From Dasypus novemcinctus (taxonomy: Eukaryota; Chordata; Mammalia; Cingulata; Dasypodidae): a stretch of DNA of 64,000 bases. Below the pieces are notes generated by a model. It was not told the origin of the DNA. It did not search any database and saw only the letters and a list, made by a program, of their open reading frames with translations. Both the position numbers and the translations under genes were made by a program. The stretch covers positions 99,019,157 through 99,083,156 of the forward strand of contig NC_080680.1 in NCBI RefSeq assembly GCF_030445035.2, in the 5' to 3' direction. Of the stretch, positions 47,001-59,375 are shown piece after piece; position 1 is the first letter of the stretch, and each line of letters starts with the position of its first letter.

Positions 47001-48707
47001 TCCAATGTATTTTTAATTTCATTTATTGTGACATTTATTCCCATAAGATCTGCTGTTTTTCTATGTATGCTTTTAAATTCTTCTTTGTGTTCACCCAATT
47101 TCTTAATATCCCTTAATCTCTTTAGCCACGTCATTGAATTTATTAAGGAGAGTTGTTTGAACATCTGTGATTAGTTGTCTCAACTCCTTTATGTCATCTG
47201 GAGGTTTAGTTTGTTCCTTTCAGTGGGTCATATCTTCCTGTTTCTTGGTGTGACTTGTAATTTTTTGTTGGTGTTTTGGTATCAGATTTATTTGATGTAT
47301 TTATTCTGGTATCAGTTTCTCTCTTTAGTCTAGGGCTTTCTGTTTGATTGGCTTTGTGCTTCAACCCCTGTTTGATACTTGGTTCAACTTATTTTATTAT
47401 AATGGCTTGTCTTTAGCCCATCTGAATTTTTTCATCTTTTTAAAATTTCTTTCTTGCCTTTTCTTCCTTGCTAGGGGCAGACTAGGGATGTGATTGGTAC
47501 TGAAGCCATGGATACTGAAGCACCCTTGTTGCCTCTGGAGCCAGTGGAGCTTCTCACATCTTTTCCCCTTGCCAGGAGTCGGGATAGAGCTGCAGTTCTA
47601 TGTAATAATCTAAGCCCTGCAGGCCAAGACAGTCTGTAGTTATCCTGAGAGACTGATGAAGCTCCATGTTCCTTCTTCCCTTGCCTGGGTGGAGATGGAG
47701 CCATAGGTGTGCCCAAAAATCTAGTCTACATGTGCCAAAAGCAACTGCAGTAGCATGGAGAAACTGAGAGAGCATTGTCCCTCTTCCTACCCTGTCAGGG
47801 AAGGGGATATAGCCAAAGGTGTGTCCAGTAGTCTAGTCCATGCAGGTCGAAGGTTACTGCAGTTTCCCAGAGGCTGAGGAAGTACTTTCCCTCCTCCTGT
47901 CCTGTCAGGGGCAGGGATGGAGCCACTAGTGTGCCCAAGAATCTAGTCTGTGTGGGCCAAAAAGCAATTACAGTTGCCTAGAAAGGCTGGTGAGGGACCC
48001 CTTAGTTTCTTTCCTGCAAAAGGCAGGGCTGGAGCCCAGGCTATGGCAGCAATCTGATCTGGGTAGAATAAAGCTGGGGCCTACCATCACTGTGATTTTC
48101 AACCAGCCTTGCTTCACCTCATGCTAGGGGTGAGTTAAAATGGAGGCTACTGGTCTCTTTCCAACTTGGACAGGTTCAAATGTTAACTGAACTTGGGACT
48201 GGACTTCACCCAGTCAGATTTACTAATCAGCAGCTTTAGTTGGTGCCTGACCATCCCTTCCTCCCCCAGTTTTTAGAAATGGAGAATAGCCAGCCAGAGA
48301 ATAGCCCTTGAGGTGTCTTGTGCCACTGGCAGGGATGAGCACTGACCTTTGTGGTGTGGAGTGCTGTACTCATGAATCTTCACTGCAGATGGGCAGTCTC
48401 CTCCTTCATTCTTCCAAAGATCTTGCAGAATGCTTTTCTGGTTTTTTGGGCCCCAAGACAGGTGATTTCGATAGCTCTAGCTAATTACTAACTGTACTAT
48501 AGGAAGAACTGACTGTTGGAGCTCCCTACACTGCCACTGTCTTGACCCTCTCTTGGCCAATTGATTTTTTACAAGGGTGCCAAGATCATTTAAAGGGAAA
48601 GAAGAGTCTCTTCAACAAATGGTACTGGGATGACTGGATATCCATATGCAAAAGAATGAAAGTGGGTCGCTATTTACACAATATTATAAAAATTAAAATG
48701 GATCAAT

Positions 48708-49124
48708 GGGGAAGCGGACTTGGCCCAGTGGGTAAGGCGTCCGTCTACCACATGGGAGGTCCATGGTTCAAACCTCAGGCCTCCTTGACCCGTGTGGAGC
48801 TGGCCCACGCACAGTGCTGACGTGCTCAAGGAGTGCTGTGCCATGCAGGGGTGTCCCCTGCGTAGGGGAGCCCCCATGTGCAAGGAGTGCATCCCGTAAG
48901 GAGAACCGCCCAGCGTGAAAGAAAGTGCAGCCTGCTGAAGAATGGTGCTGCACACAGAAAGAGCTGACACAACAAAATAATGCAACAAAAAGAGACGCAG
49001 ATTCCCGTGCCGCTGACAACAACAGAAGTGGACAAGAACATGCAGCAAATGGACACACAGAACAGAAAACTGGGGGGGGGGGGGGGGTTAGTGGGAGAAA
49101 TAAATAAAATAAATCTTAAAAAAA
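48708..49124 (+). mobile_element. Long-form tRNA-derived SINE in the outer L1
   Basis: Head GGGGAAGCGGACTTGGCCC; A and B boxes present; G16-type homopolymer near 49,071-49,087; AAATAAATAAAATAAATC and oligo(A) at the end. TSD AAATGGATCAATG at both sides. Confidence 0.92.
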
Positions 49125-50420
49125 AAATGGATCAATGACCTAAATATAAGGGCTAGAACTATAAAACTATTAGAAGAAAACATAGGGAAAAACCTTCATG
49201 ACCTCAGATTTGGCAATAGGTTCTTAGCTTTGAGACCAAAAGCACAAACAACACAAACAACAAAGAAAAAAATGGAATAAATGGGACTTCACCAAAATTA
49301 TAATAATTTTTTGCATCGAAGGACATTATCAATAAAATGAAAAATTTACAGAATGGGAGAAAATATTTGCAAATCATATATCTGACAAGGGTCTAGTATC
49401 CAGAATATATAAAGAAAGTTTAAAGCTCAACAACAAAAAGACATATTAAAAAATGGATGAAGGACTTGAATAAACATTTTTCCAATGAAGATATACAAAT
49501 GGCCAGTAAATACATGAGAAGATGTTCAACATCACTGGTTATTAAGGAAATGAGAATAAAAACCCGTGAGATACCTCTTTATACCCTCTAGGGTAGTTAT
49601 AATTAAAAACAAAAAAACAAAACCACAGGAAGTAACAAGTGTTGGCAAGGATGTGGAGAAATGGGAGCCCTCATTTGTTGCTGGTGGGAATGTAAAATGT
49701 TGCACTCTTGAAAGACAATTTGGTGATTCCTCAAAAAGTTAAATAGAGAATTCCCATTTCATCCAGCAATTCTACTCCTAGTTATATCCTAAGAGAAATG
49801 ATAACTTGTACACAAATGTTTATAGCAGTATTATTCATAATAGCCAAAAAAGTAGAACAACCCAAATAAATGTTCATGAATAGATAAATGAATGGATAAA
49901 TAGTTGCGTGTACATAGAATAGAAGAATATTATGCAACATAAAAAGTAATGGAATACCGATGCATGCTGCAACTTGGATGAGCCTTGAAAACATCATGCT
50001 GAGTGAAAGAAGCTAGACACAAAAGTTCACATATTGTATGATTTCTTTTATATGAAATATCCAGAACAGGCAAGTTCATAGAGACAGAAAACAGATTAGT
50101 AGTTGTAGGGGATGGGCGGGAGGTCAGAATGAGGAGTGATTACATAATGGATATGTGGTATTCTTCTGCGGAAACCAGAGAGAGGTAGTGGTTGCACAAC
50201 TTGTGAATGAACTAAATGCCAATTAATTGTACACTTAAAAATGGTTAAATGTATGTTACATGAATTTCCCTTCAGTTTTTGAGAAAAATTTAATAACCTA
50301 GGTCAACAGCATCTCAGTTTGAAGAAATGAGGTAATGGAAGCCCATAATTGTGAAATGATAAATATACAGGCAGTGGAAAAGCAGAGTGAGCCAAGGTTC
50401 GGTGGCTTTTAGAGGAGAGC

Positions 50421-50504
50421 TTTTTTTTTTTAGGAGGTACGGGCTTGAACCCAGTACCTCGGATATGCAAAGCAGGGGCTCAACCACTGAGCTACACCCG
50501 CTCC
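50421..50504 (-). mobile_element. Short tRNA-derived SINE
   Basis: Poly(T), then AGGAGGTACGGGCTTGAACCC (antisense B box) and CAACCACTGAGCTACACCC (antisense A box). Flanks share an AGA(G/A)GA-like motif. Confidence 0.75.
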
Positions 50505-50635
50505 TAGAAGATAACTTTTTAGTGGGAACAAAAACACAATGAAGTCAAGCTGAAAGAAAGCTTTTGTTGAAGCTAATTTAAGAATTATTATTATTATTAT
50601 TATAAGTGGTAGCTATCATCTCAGCTTTTAATCAT

Positions 50636-50830
50636 TGTCTCTACTTCTTACTGGATGACCCTGGGCAAGTCACTTGTCTTTTATGTCCCTCAATTTCCTC
50701 ATCTGTAAAATGGGCACAATAATAGCATTTACCTCACATGGTTATTATTAAGAATTAAACAATAACATACATAAATTACTTAAAATATCTGGCATTAGTA
50801 AGCATTCTAAATGCTAGCTGTTTTTCTCAC
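50636..50830 (+). repeat. MIR-family SINE
   Basis: CTGGATGACCCTGGGCAAGTCACTTG, CAATTTCCTCATCTGTAAAATGGGC, TTACCTCACATGGTTATTATTAAG, TCTGGCATTAGTAAGC. An (ATT)n tract precedes it at about 50,585-50,602. Confidence 0.8.
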
Positions 50831-50879
50831 TATTATTATATATGTATTATAAAGTATACTTATATATATTTAAAATTTC

Positions 50880-51430
50880 ATTATAGTTGCATATATATAA
50901 CATAGAATTTCCCATTTTAGCCATTTTTAAGTTAATTTTATTTACACATACTCCACAACCACCAAATATATATTCTCTCTTCCCCCCATTTCAGTAATTT
51001 TTAAGTGTACAATTAAGTGGCATTAATTACATCTACGCTGTTGCGCTACCATCAACATCATCCATTAACAAAACTTTTTCGTTACTTTAAACAGAAACTC
51101 TGCACCCAAAAGCAATAACTCCCCATTCTCCTATCCTCCCCTTGTAAACTCTAATCTGAGTACTCTCTTTAAATTCGTTTGTTCTAGGTATTTCATATAA
51201 ATGGAATTATACAATGTTTGTTCTTTTGTGTTTGGCTTATTTCACTTAGCATAATGTTTTCAAGGTTCATTCATGTTGCAGCATGTATCAGAACTCCATT
51301 CCTTTTTATGGATGAATCATATTCCATTTATGTATATACCCCATTTGAAAAATCCTTTCATTAATTGATGACGCACGGGTTGTTCCCACCTTTAGACTAT
51401 TATGAATAATGCTGCTATGATATTATTATT
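50880..51430 (-). mobile_element. Ancient L1M-type 3' UTR
   Basis: Antisense order: TATAACATAGAATTTCCCATTTTAGCC, TAAGTGTACAATTAAGTGGC, GTTGCGCTACCATCAACATC, TTTGGCTTATTTCACTTAGCATAATG, TTCATGTTGCAGCATG. Confidence 0.75.
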
Positions 51431-51439
51431 ATTGTATTT

Positions 51440-51650
51440 TGAATACCTAATTTATGTTTTACACTTTATCTTTACTTTTCTTCACTACCTCCTATTCTTT
51501 TAGTTGTGAATGGTAAGTATTGTTACCCCATTTTACATGTGAAGAACCTGAGTCTAAGATGAGGCTAAGTTATTTACCCAGTAGTCACATGGTTCGAAAG
51601 TGCTGGGTAGCTGGGATTCAAACCCACATTATCTTACTTTTAAAGCTCTA
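51440..51650 (-). repeat. MIR-family SINE remnant
   Basis: TACCCCATTTTACATGTGAAGAACCTGAG, TTATTTACCCAGTAGTCACATGG, GGGATTCAAACCCACA. Confidence 0.65.
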
Positions 51651-53349
51651 TCATGCCAAAATAACATGCTAAAAGTAGATTGACTTTAATTTGCTCTATT
51701 ATATTCTTCTAACCATTGTTGTTAATTTTAATGCATCTTTCCTCCCTCTGTCAACTTCACTTCTCTTTTTTGATCTGTAGTCACTGTTTTTGTTTGTACA
51801 ATAGATGTGTTTATTTATGTCTCCAGTTTTCCTCTCAATTCTTTGGATTTGTATTAGAAAGTATGCATTTACCTGAAAGACCAAAGCATATCCTCACATA
51901 CTACTCTCTATTTTAATTTCACTTTTATTTATTTATTTTACCAGTGTAATTGAGCTGTTGTACAGTAGATTATTTTCCAGAAGAGAAGACTTGGATATCT
52001 GTTGTGAGTCAGAATAATACATTTATACCTTAGACAGAATGAAGTTTAAGAGCAAATAGCATACCTACAAAACTAAGGGCCATTTCAGCTGATGTAAAAA
52101 TGAAACAAATTTCTCAGAAATAGAGATAATATCAAATAATGGTATAGAGTTGCTACAAAAGATCTATAACCTACTTAGGAATTTTTTGTATTTTTTTTTT
52201 TTGCTTTGTCATAAAACTTCTATTGAGATATTCCAGAAGGATTCCAGACATTTGTTGCCAAACGCCCCTCCCCCACAACAAAAAACTGAACTTGCTGTTT
52301 TAGAGAATTACTTTTCTTAGCAAATGGTCTCTATTGTTAGCAAAAGGTCTTTTAACATTTTATCAGAAAGTAAGAATTTCTCTTTGCTATATTTCTTTTA
52401 GTTGATAATCTCTAGTAATATGATCACTCATTTAGAAATATATACACTTAAAATCAGTGATTAAGTAGTCTTCAGAGATAAAACCATAAGAGGCAGGAAG
52501 CTGTTATTTTCTATTTCCTTCTTGCTTAACCAATCTGTTATGGTATCTTCCTCTTTGTTTCTTATTTGTTTGTTAACCAAACAGGGTTTCAGATCCTTTT
52601 TTGCCTGATTTTTTTTTCTTGTCATACTCAAATTAGCCTTCGTCTGTTCTTCATTAAGATGTTTTGGCATAAAATTTTATATCCATGTTTATTTAAGTAA
52701 TAGGGGGAAAGGTTTGCTTTTTTTTTTTGATGAGATCAGACTCTATCATGGCAAGCTGAAAATTAATATTTTGGTAGCCAGAGGATACAATCCTCATTTT
52801 TTAGAGAAGTATATTACGTTGAAACAATTTAGCAGACATCTCAAAAGTTTATTCATTAAATATAATTTAATTCTTACAAATCTTATTTTGAAAATGCATT
52901 TCATATATACTGCCCTCAGAAGTTTGAATTCAAAATGAAATATGAAGGCAGTAGTCAGAGAAATTACGTCAGAGTGCTTTGTCAAATGTCTGTACAAATC
53001 AGGGTGTACTCTTCTGTCCGTGATATAGTAGGGAAAAAAGGATTCTAAATATATCCAAGTAAATGCAGAAAAATACTTTATTATTTGAGGAAGACCATGC
53101 TAAAATACAATTTCCAGTGATTAGTTTGCATTTAAGATGGTTACTAATGCTTTTACTTTGAACCAATGAAAACAAGGTCAGTTAAATTTTACAGATTTTA
53201 TTTATAAACAATAGTTTATCAAAGAAGTAAATAAGATTGGAAAAAGCAAACGATCTGATTATTTTCTTTATAATTTTCATTTTCTCACTTGGTCACAGTA
53301 ACTCAAACAAATTAATATAGCATTAAGATTTTTCACATATTAAAATGCA
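51651..53349. other. Intron 1 stretch, nothing recognised
   Basis: AT-rich noncoding sequence; several poly(T) tracts; no gene or clear repeat seen. Confidence 0.4.
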
Positions 53350-54174
53350 GGGAAGTGGAGTTGGCCCAACGGATAGGGCGCCCACCTACCACATGGAAGG
53401 TCCAGGGTTCAAACCCAGGGCTTCCTGACCCATGTGATGAGCTGACCCACACACGGTGCTGATGCAGGCAAGGAGTGCCGTGCCATGCAGGGATGTCTCC
53501 CATGTAGGGGAACCCCACGCGCAAGGAGTGCGCCCTGTAAGGGGAGCTGCCCAGTGTGAAAAAATGTGCAGCCTGCCCAGGAATGGCGCTGCACACATGG
53601 AGAGCTGACGCAGCAAGATGATGCAACAAAATGCAACATAGATTCTGGTTGCCGCTGACAAGAATGCAGGTGAACACAGAACACACAGCGAGTGGACACA
53701 GAGAACAGACAACTGGGGTGGGGAGGGCAGGGATAGGAAGAGAAATAAAGGGAAATGGACTTTGGCCCAGTGGTTAGGGCGTCCGTCTACCACATGGGAG
53801 GTTCGCGGTTCAAACCCGGGGCTTCCTTGACCCGTGTGGAGCTGGCCCATGCGCAGCGCTGATGCGTGCAAGGAGTGCCGCCCCATGCAGGGGTGTCCCC
53901 TGCGTAGGGGAGCCCCACGCGCAAGGAGTGCACCCGTAAGGAGAGCCGCCCAGCGCGAAATAAAGTGAGCCTGCCCAGGAATGGCGCCGCCCACACTTCC
54001 AGTGCCGCTGACAACAACAGAAGCGGACAAAGAAACAAGACGCAGCAAATAGATACAGAGAACAGACAACCGGGGGAGGGGAGAGGAATTAAATAAATAA
54101 AAATAAATCTTAAAAAAAAAAAAAAAAGGAAGAGAAATAAAAAATAAGTCTTAAAAAATTAAAAAAATTAAAAA
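53350..54174 (+). mobile_element. Long-form tRNA-derived SINE (outer) split by a SINE in its tail
   Basis: Head GGGAAGTGGAGTTGGCCC; body to GGATAGGAAGAGAAATAAA at 53,749, resuming at 54,128 with the rest of the tail (AAAATAAGTCTTAAAAAATT). The flanks share AAAATGCA / AAACATGCA. Confidence 0.88.
53750..54127 (+). mobile_element. Short-form (young) tRNA-derived SINE nested in a SINE
   Basis: Perfect 14-bp TSD GGAAGAGAAATAAA at 53,736-53,749 and 54,128-54,141. Short subfamily with intact A and B boxes and an A-rich tail. Confidence 0.95.
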
Positions 54175-54252
54175 ACATGCAGATAATGACTTGTGAAGGT
54201 AGGCAGTGTACCATGTAATACTTAATAGATGAAATTTTGCAATTACCATCCC

Positions 54253-55858
54253 TTTTTTTTTTTTTAATAACACCAAGATTTGCAAGCCAAAAAAAACTGA
54301 TTAAAAAATTCTGCTTTTCAAGATATACAGTTGTGGTAAGAGTTGCGTCTTTAAAAATCTGAAGAGGAGTTGATAAGAGGAAAAAAAATCCTCAATGCTT
54401 TAAAAAACTGTTCAGGAGTCTATACAACTACTATGCTGGTGTAGAAACAGGTGTTTTCTGTCACAGAACCTTTCAACTTCCTGTAGAAATAGTTCCTCCA
54501 AGCCAACTACATCAAGATGTAAATCAGCTCACCCATGATTAAAACCGAAGTAATCCTTCAGTAACCCAAAAAGATCTTTTAAATCATTGCTGGCTGAACT
54601 GCTACTGGTCATAGTAGTTGATGACTGTGCGTGCAAAGTTCTGAGGGTTAAAGAAAGGATTACTCTGAATACCAAAGGCAGATTGTCCTGTCATGTTCAT
54701 CGTGTTCCCATTACTGAACTGCCCATACTTGGAGACCCTTGAGGACATACAAACTGATTAAGCCACTGATTTGGTTTTTGTTGCAATAACTGATTCATGC
54801 TAACTTTGGGTTTCTGAGGGCCAAAGAGATTATTAAGGGCAGATGTACCTGTGGGTCCTTGTTGAGTCTGCTTTGCACCAGCAGGAGAAGCACTCAGCAC
54901 ATTGAAATTTGGCAAAGTGGAGGGTGTTCCCAGGGTCATCTTTGTCATCACTCCAGGTGTGCTTGGACTACTGAAGAAGTTCTGGTTTGTATTAACTGAC
55001 ATGTTGAATCCTGAAGTCTATGTAAGCCTGTGTTAGTATTTGGGCCATTTGTCACATTTCTGTTTGTATTATCAATTGGTGTAGAAAACATCATTCCAAG
55101 GCCCATGAAAGGAATAGAAGTGAAGGTACTTGAAGCAGAATTTAAGGTGTACTAATAGAAAAGCTGATCAAAGATAACATGTTATCCACCTATATATCTG
55201 TCAAGTCCTTGGTCTATTTGACTGGAGCAGCAGGTGTGTATATTTGGGGTTTAAGAGGTCGGCTTTTCAGCTTCTGTGCCTGCTCATGTTCTTTCGCTAA
55301 TTTTTATTTTTCTTCAAGTGTAAGTGATCCTCTTTTATGTTTATTCTGTAATCCATCCTCTTTAATGTCTGATTCACAAGTCAGAAGGTCTGTTCCAATG
55401 TTAAAGGTCTGATTCCCAACACTAGTAACTTTTCTCTTTAGAAGCATTCATTTGATTTCCTATGTCCAAAGATTTCTGCTGTTCTTAAATTATATGAAGT
55501 TGCTCCAGTTTAGTCTTAGGTTCTGCCTCCAATCTATTCAACATCTCTTTTATGATGGAGGCGAAAGAATTAAACCAACTGAGATTAAGATTGTTTCAAT
55601 ATTCAGGGGAGATCAAATGAGGCAATATTTTTCCAGTCAGCTGTTCTTTGATGATTCCCAACTTCTTATGAGTAAAAGTACATTTGCAAATACCTAAAGT
55701 TCCCATAAGGCCCGCAGGCTCCTTAGATGGAATTTGTTTTAAGAAAGGTAGAATATTATCAAGTACAAACCACTTTTCCAAATATTCCAAAATCTTTCCT
55801 AAGCATACTAGTGAGTTTACATGAACAGCAAGTGAAGGAGCTTATGGACATGCATTTT
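54253..55858 (-). pseudogene. SCYL2: SCYL2 processed pseudogene, 3' half
   Basis: Antisense copy of the C-terminal half of SCYL2 (SCY1-like pseudokinase 2, a clathrin-associated protein kinase-like protein). In order on the - strand: a HEAT-like region (KWFVLDNILPFLKQIPSKEP at about 55,770-55,710), a RGSLTLEEK...KLAKEH segment near 55,300, the Asn/Pro-rich tail (NQNFFSSPSTPGVMTKMTLG near 54,980; LNNLFGPQKPKVSMNQLLQQ near 54,830), QSAFGIQSNPFFNPQNFA near 54,650, and the end (SSSSASNDLKDLFG) near 54,565. About 300 bases of 3' UTR and an oligo(A) tail (T13 at 54,253-54,265 on +) follow. Exons are joined with no introns, and there are frameshifts, so it is a retrocopy. It continues beyond the L1 at 60,565. 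Confidence 0.93.
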
Positions 55859-55865
55859 TTTCCTT

Positions 55866-56620
55866 TTTAAAAAATTTATTGAAGTATATCATTCATACAT
55901 AAACATACATAAATAATAAGTATATAATAATAGTTGTGAATTTACAAAACAAACATACATAACATCATACAGGGTTCTCATACCTCACCCATACCACCAA
56001 TACCTTGCATTGTTGTGAAACATTTTTAACTAATGATTAAAGAGCAGCCTCAAAATATTACTACAAATGAAAGTATTTCCTTCCAACCCACCCTATTATT
56101 ATTATTTTTATATTATTTATGCATGAACATATATAAACAACAAGCATATAGTAAAAGCTGTGAACTTACAAAGCAAACATGCATAACATCTTTAAGGGGT
56201 CCCATACATTAACCCCCACCAACACCTTGCATTGTTACAATGTATTGGTTACAAAATATGAAAGAATATTGTCAATCTTACTATTAACTATAGTCTTTAT
56301 TTTATATTTGGTGTATTTTCCCCCCAATCCACCCTATTATTTTTAAAATATATTTTATGACAGAAGTATAAACTTACAAAACAATCATACACATGTACAG
56401 AATTCCCAAAGAACATCCCTGTATCAACATACCACACCATGGTAGAACATTTTTTACATATTATGAGATAATATCATCAGATTATTATTACCACGTCCAT
56501 TGTTTACATTTGGCACGCTTTTTCCATACTCACCCATTATCAACAAAATACATCTTTGGCATAGATACATGAGTATTACATTATTACTGTTAACTACAGT
56601 CCATAGGTCACTCCAGTTGT
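55866..56620 (-). repeat. Repeated monomers in an L1 3' UTR
   Basis: Three related units of about 210-220 bases. The word TTTACAAAACAAACAT recurs as ACTTACAAAGCAAACAT and ACTTACAAAACAATCAT at 55,941, 56,164 and 56,372; ACCTTGCATTGTT recurs at about 56,011 and 56,226. The sister L1 at 41,637 has about one unit. Confidence 0.65.
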
Positions 56621-57291
56621 GTTTTTCCCATGCTTCTCCACATTCCCACCACCCTGCAATAGTGATGTACATCTGTTCTAGCTCACAAAGGAAACTTTTG
56701 CACCTGTTCCATCAACTACAGTTCTTATCCACATCTGGGTTTACTGTGCTATTCAGTCCCTAGATTATTCTCTAGCTTTCTGTCAATCGGTATTTACATC
56801 CCTAGACTGCCATTTCCAGCCAAATTACCATTTATAAGCCAGCTGTTACTCACTATAATGTGTTACCATCAACTCTGTATATTTCCACACTTTTACAGTA
56901 AAGCTAATTAAAACTTCTACATACATTAAACATCAGTAGTCCATGTCAGTCCTCCTCTTTTTTAAGAATCCACCACCTACTGCCAGGTCTTGAAGATATT
57001 TTCCTACATTTTCTTCTCAAAGCCTTATGATTCTTGCTTTTATGTTTCGTTTTTTAAATCCATTTTGAGTTAATTTTTATATAAGATGTGAGATAGGGGT
57101 CCTTTTTCCTTCTTCTCGTTATGGATATCCAATTCTCTCAGCACCATTTGTTGAATGGACTGTTCTGCCTGAGCTGTGTGGGTTTGACAGGCTAGTCAAA
57201 AATCACTTCACTATAGATATGAGGGTCTGTTTCTGAACTATCAGTTTAGTTCCATTGGTCTATGTGTCTGTCTTTATGCCAGTACCATGCT

Positions 57292-57730
57292 TCTTTCTTT
57301 TTTAAAGGATTTTATTTTATTTATTTTATTTCTCTCCCCTTCCCCACCCCCCACCCCCTGCCCCCGTTGTTTGTTTTCTGTGTCTATTTGCTGCATATTC
57401 TTCTTTGTCCACTTCTGTTGTTGTCAGCGGGATGGGAATCTGTGTTTCTTTTTGTTGAGTCATCTTGTTGTGTCAGCTCTCTGTGTGTGTGGTGCCATTC
57501 TTGGGCAGGCTGCACTTTCTTTCACACTGGGTGGCTCTCCTTATGGGGCACACTCCTTGCGCGTGGGGCTCCCCTACACAGGGGACACCCTTGTGTGGCA
57601 CGGCACTCCTTGCGCACATCAGCACTGCGCATGGGCCAGTTCCACATGGGTCAAAGAGGTCCAGGGTTTGAACCGTGGACCTCCTATGTGGTGAGCGGAC
57701 GCCCTAACCACTGGGCCAATTCTGCTTCCC
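57292..57730 (-). mobile_element. Long-form tRNA-derived SINE in the L1
   Basis: Reverse-strand copy inserted in ORF2 remnant. TSD ACCATGCT at 57,284-57,291 and 57,731-57,738. Confidence 0.9.
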
Positions 57731-58954
57731 ACCATGCTGTTTTTACCACTGTAGCTAGGTAATATGATTTAAAGTCTGGAAATGAGAGTCCTCCAACTTC
57801 CCTTTTCCTTTTTAAGATGTTTCTGGCTATTAATGACCTCTTACACTTCCAAATAAATTCGATAATCATGTTTTCCATTTGTTTAAAAAATGCTGATAGA
57901 ATTTGTATTGGAATTGCATTGAATTTGAGTAGAACTGACATCTTAATGATATTTAGTTTTCACATCATGAGCATGGAATGTTCTACCAATTATTTAGATC
58001 TTTTTGTATTTCTTTTAACAATGAGTTGTAGTTTTCTGAATACAAGTGCTTTACATCATTGGCTAAATTTATTCCTGAATATTTGGGTTTTACCATATTT
58101 TATTGTCATCATTGTTTTGACACTTTTAGTTACTTTTATTGATTTAATCTTCATTTCTAAACTCTCTTCCAGGCCTCTCTCTCCTGTCTTTTCTTTTCAG
58201 GCTATAGCACACCCTTTAGTATTTTCCGCAATGCCAGTCTCTTGGTTACAAACGCTCTCAGTTTCTGTTTATCTGTGAATATTCTAAACTCACCCTCATT
58301 TTTGACAGACAGTCTTGCCAGATATAAGATTCTTTGCAGGAAGTTTTTCTCTTGCAGTATCTTAAATATATCATACCACTGTGTTCTTGCCTCCATGGTT
58401 CCTGATGAGAAATTGGCACTTAATCTTATTGGATATCCCTTATATGTTATGCATTGCTTTTCTCTTGCTGTTCTCAGAATTTTCTCTTTGTCTTTGGCAT
58501 TTGACATTCTGATTAGTATGTGTCTTGGAGTTGGTCTATTTGGATTTATTCATATGGGAGTATATTGCGCTTCTTGGGCATGAATATCTATGTCCTTCAA
58601 TAGGGTTGGGAAATTTTCTACCATTATTTCTTCAGATATTCCTTCTGCCCCTTTTCCTTTCTCTTCTCCTTCTGGGACATCCATGATGTCTATGTTTATA
58701 TGTCTCTTGCTGTCTTTAGTTCTGAGACCTTGTTCAATTTTTTCCATTCTTCATCCGTTCTTTTGTATTAGTATGTTCGTTTTCAGAGGCCATTTCTTCA
58801 AGCTCACCAATCCTTTTTCTGCCTCCTCAAATCTGCTATTATATGATTCCAGTATATTTTTAATTTCATTTATTGTACCTTTCATTCCCATAAGATCTGC
58901 TATTTTTCTATGTATGCTTTCAAATTCTTCTTTGTGCTCATCCAATGTCGTCTT

Positions 58955-59375
58955 TTTTAAAAAAATTTTTTTAAAGATTTATTTTTTACTTATTTCTCTC
59001 TCCTTCTCCCCCCATTGTCTGCTCTCTGTGTTCATTCTTTATGTGTTCTTCTGTGTCTACTTGCATTATCTGGTGGTACTGGGAAACTCTCTCTTTTTTG
59101 TTGCATCATCTTGCTGCGTCAACTCTCCATGTGTGCGGCACCACTTCTGGGCAGGCTGCACTTTTTTCACGTGGGGTGGCTTTCCTTGTGGGGTGCACTC
59201 CTTGCTTGTGGGGCTCCCCTATGCAGGGTTGCCCCTGCATGGCATGGCATTCCTTATGCTCTGCAGCACTGTATATGGGCCAGCTTACCACATGGGTCAG
59301 GAGGACCTGGGGATAGAACCCTGAACCCTCCATATGGTAGACAGACGCACTATCAGTTGAGCCACGTCTGCTTCC
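58955..59375 (-). mobile_element. Long-form tRNA-derived SINE in the L1 ORF1
   Basis: Reverse-strand copy. TSD TCCAATGTCGTCTT / TCCAATGTCTTCTT at 58,941-58,954 and 59,376-59,389. Confidence 0.9.

Larger units (their letters stand above)
41637..48553 (-). mobile_element. Full-length L1 (inner), about 6.9 kb, decayed
   Basis: Inserted antisense into the outer L1 with a perfect 13-bp TSD TGGCCAATTGATT (41,624-41,636 and 48,554-48,566). On the - strand: 5' UTR about 48,553-47,430; ORF1 about 47,430-46,270; ORF2 about 46,130-42,850, with endonuclease-like (46,047-45,727) and reverse-transcriptase-like pieces; 3' UTR to 41,637. Both ORFs hold stops and frameshifts. It carries a hAT-like element (44,369-44,557), a short SINE (46,920-47,000) and a 44-bp internal duplication. 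The 5' end (GAGAGGGTCAAGACAGTGG) is shared with the L1 ending at 60,564, so both reach the promoter end. Confidence 0.9.
41091..50292 (+). mobile_element. 5'-truncated L1 (outer), split by an inner L1
   Basis: Segments 41,091-41,636 and 48,554-50,292 form one + strand L1: ORF2 C-terminal region (ASNEQ/FEKEIK-type and IKYLGINLTK words at 41,100-41,280; FMWNYKGPQ at 41,420-41,450), continuing after the interruption with GCCAAGATCATTTAAAGGG and the 3' UTR. ORF2 is broken by stops and frameshifts. A SINE sits at 48,708-49,124. Confidence 0.85.

Noticed and set aside
54697..55002. 101-codon - strand ORF as a functional SCYL2 gene or exon
   Set aside because: Part of an intronless, frameshifted retrocopy with oligo(A) tail and an L1 inserted in the middle.
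58590..59324. 244-codon + strand ORF
   Set aside because: Runs across antisense L1 ORF1 into a SINE; a chance fusion of two repeats.
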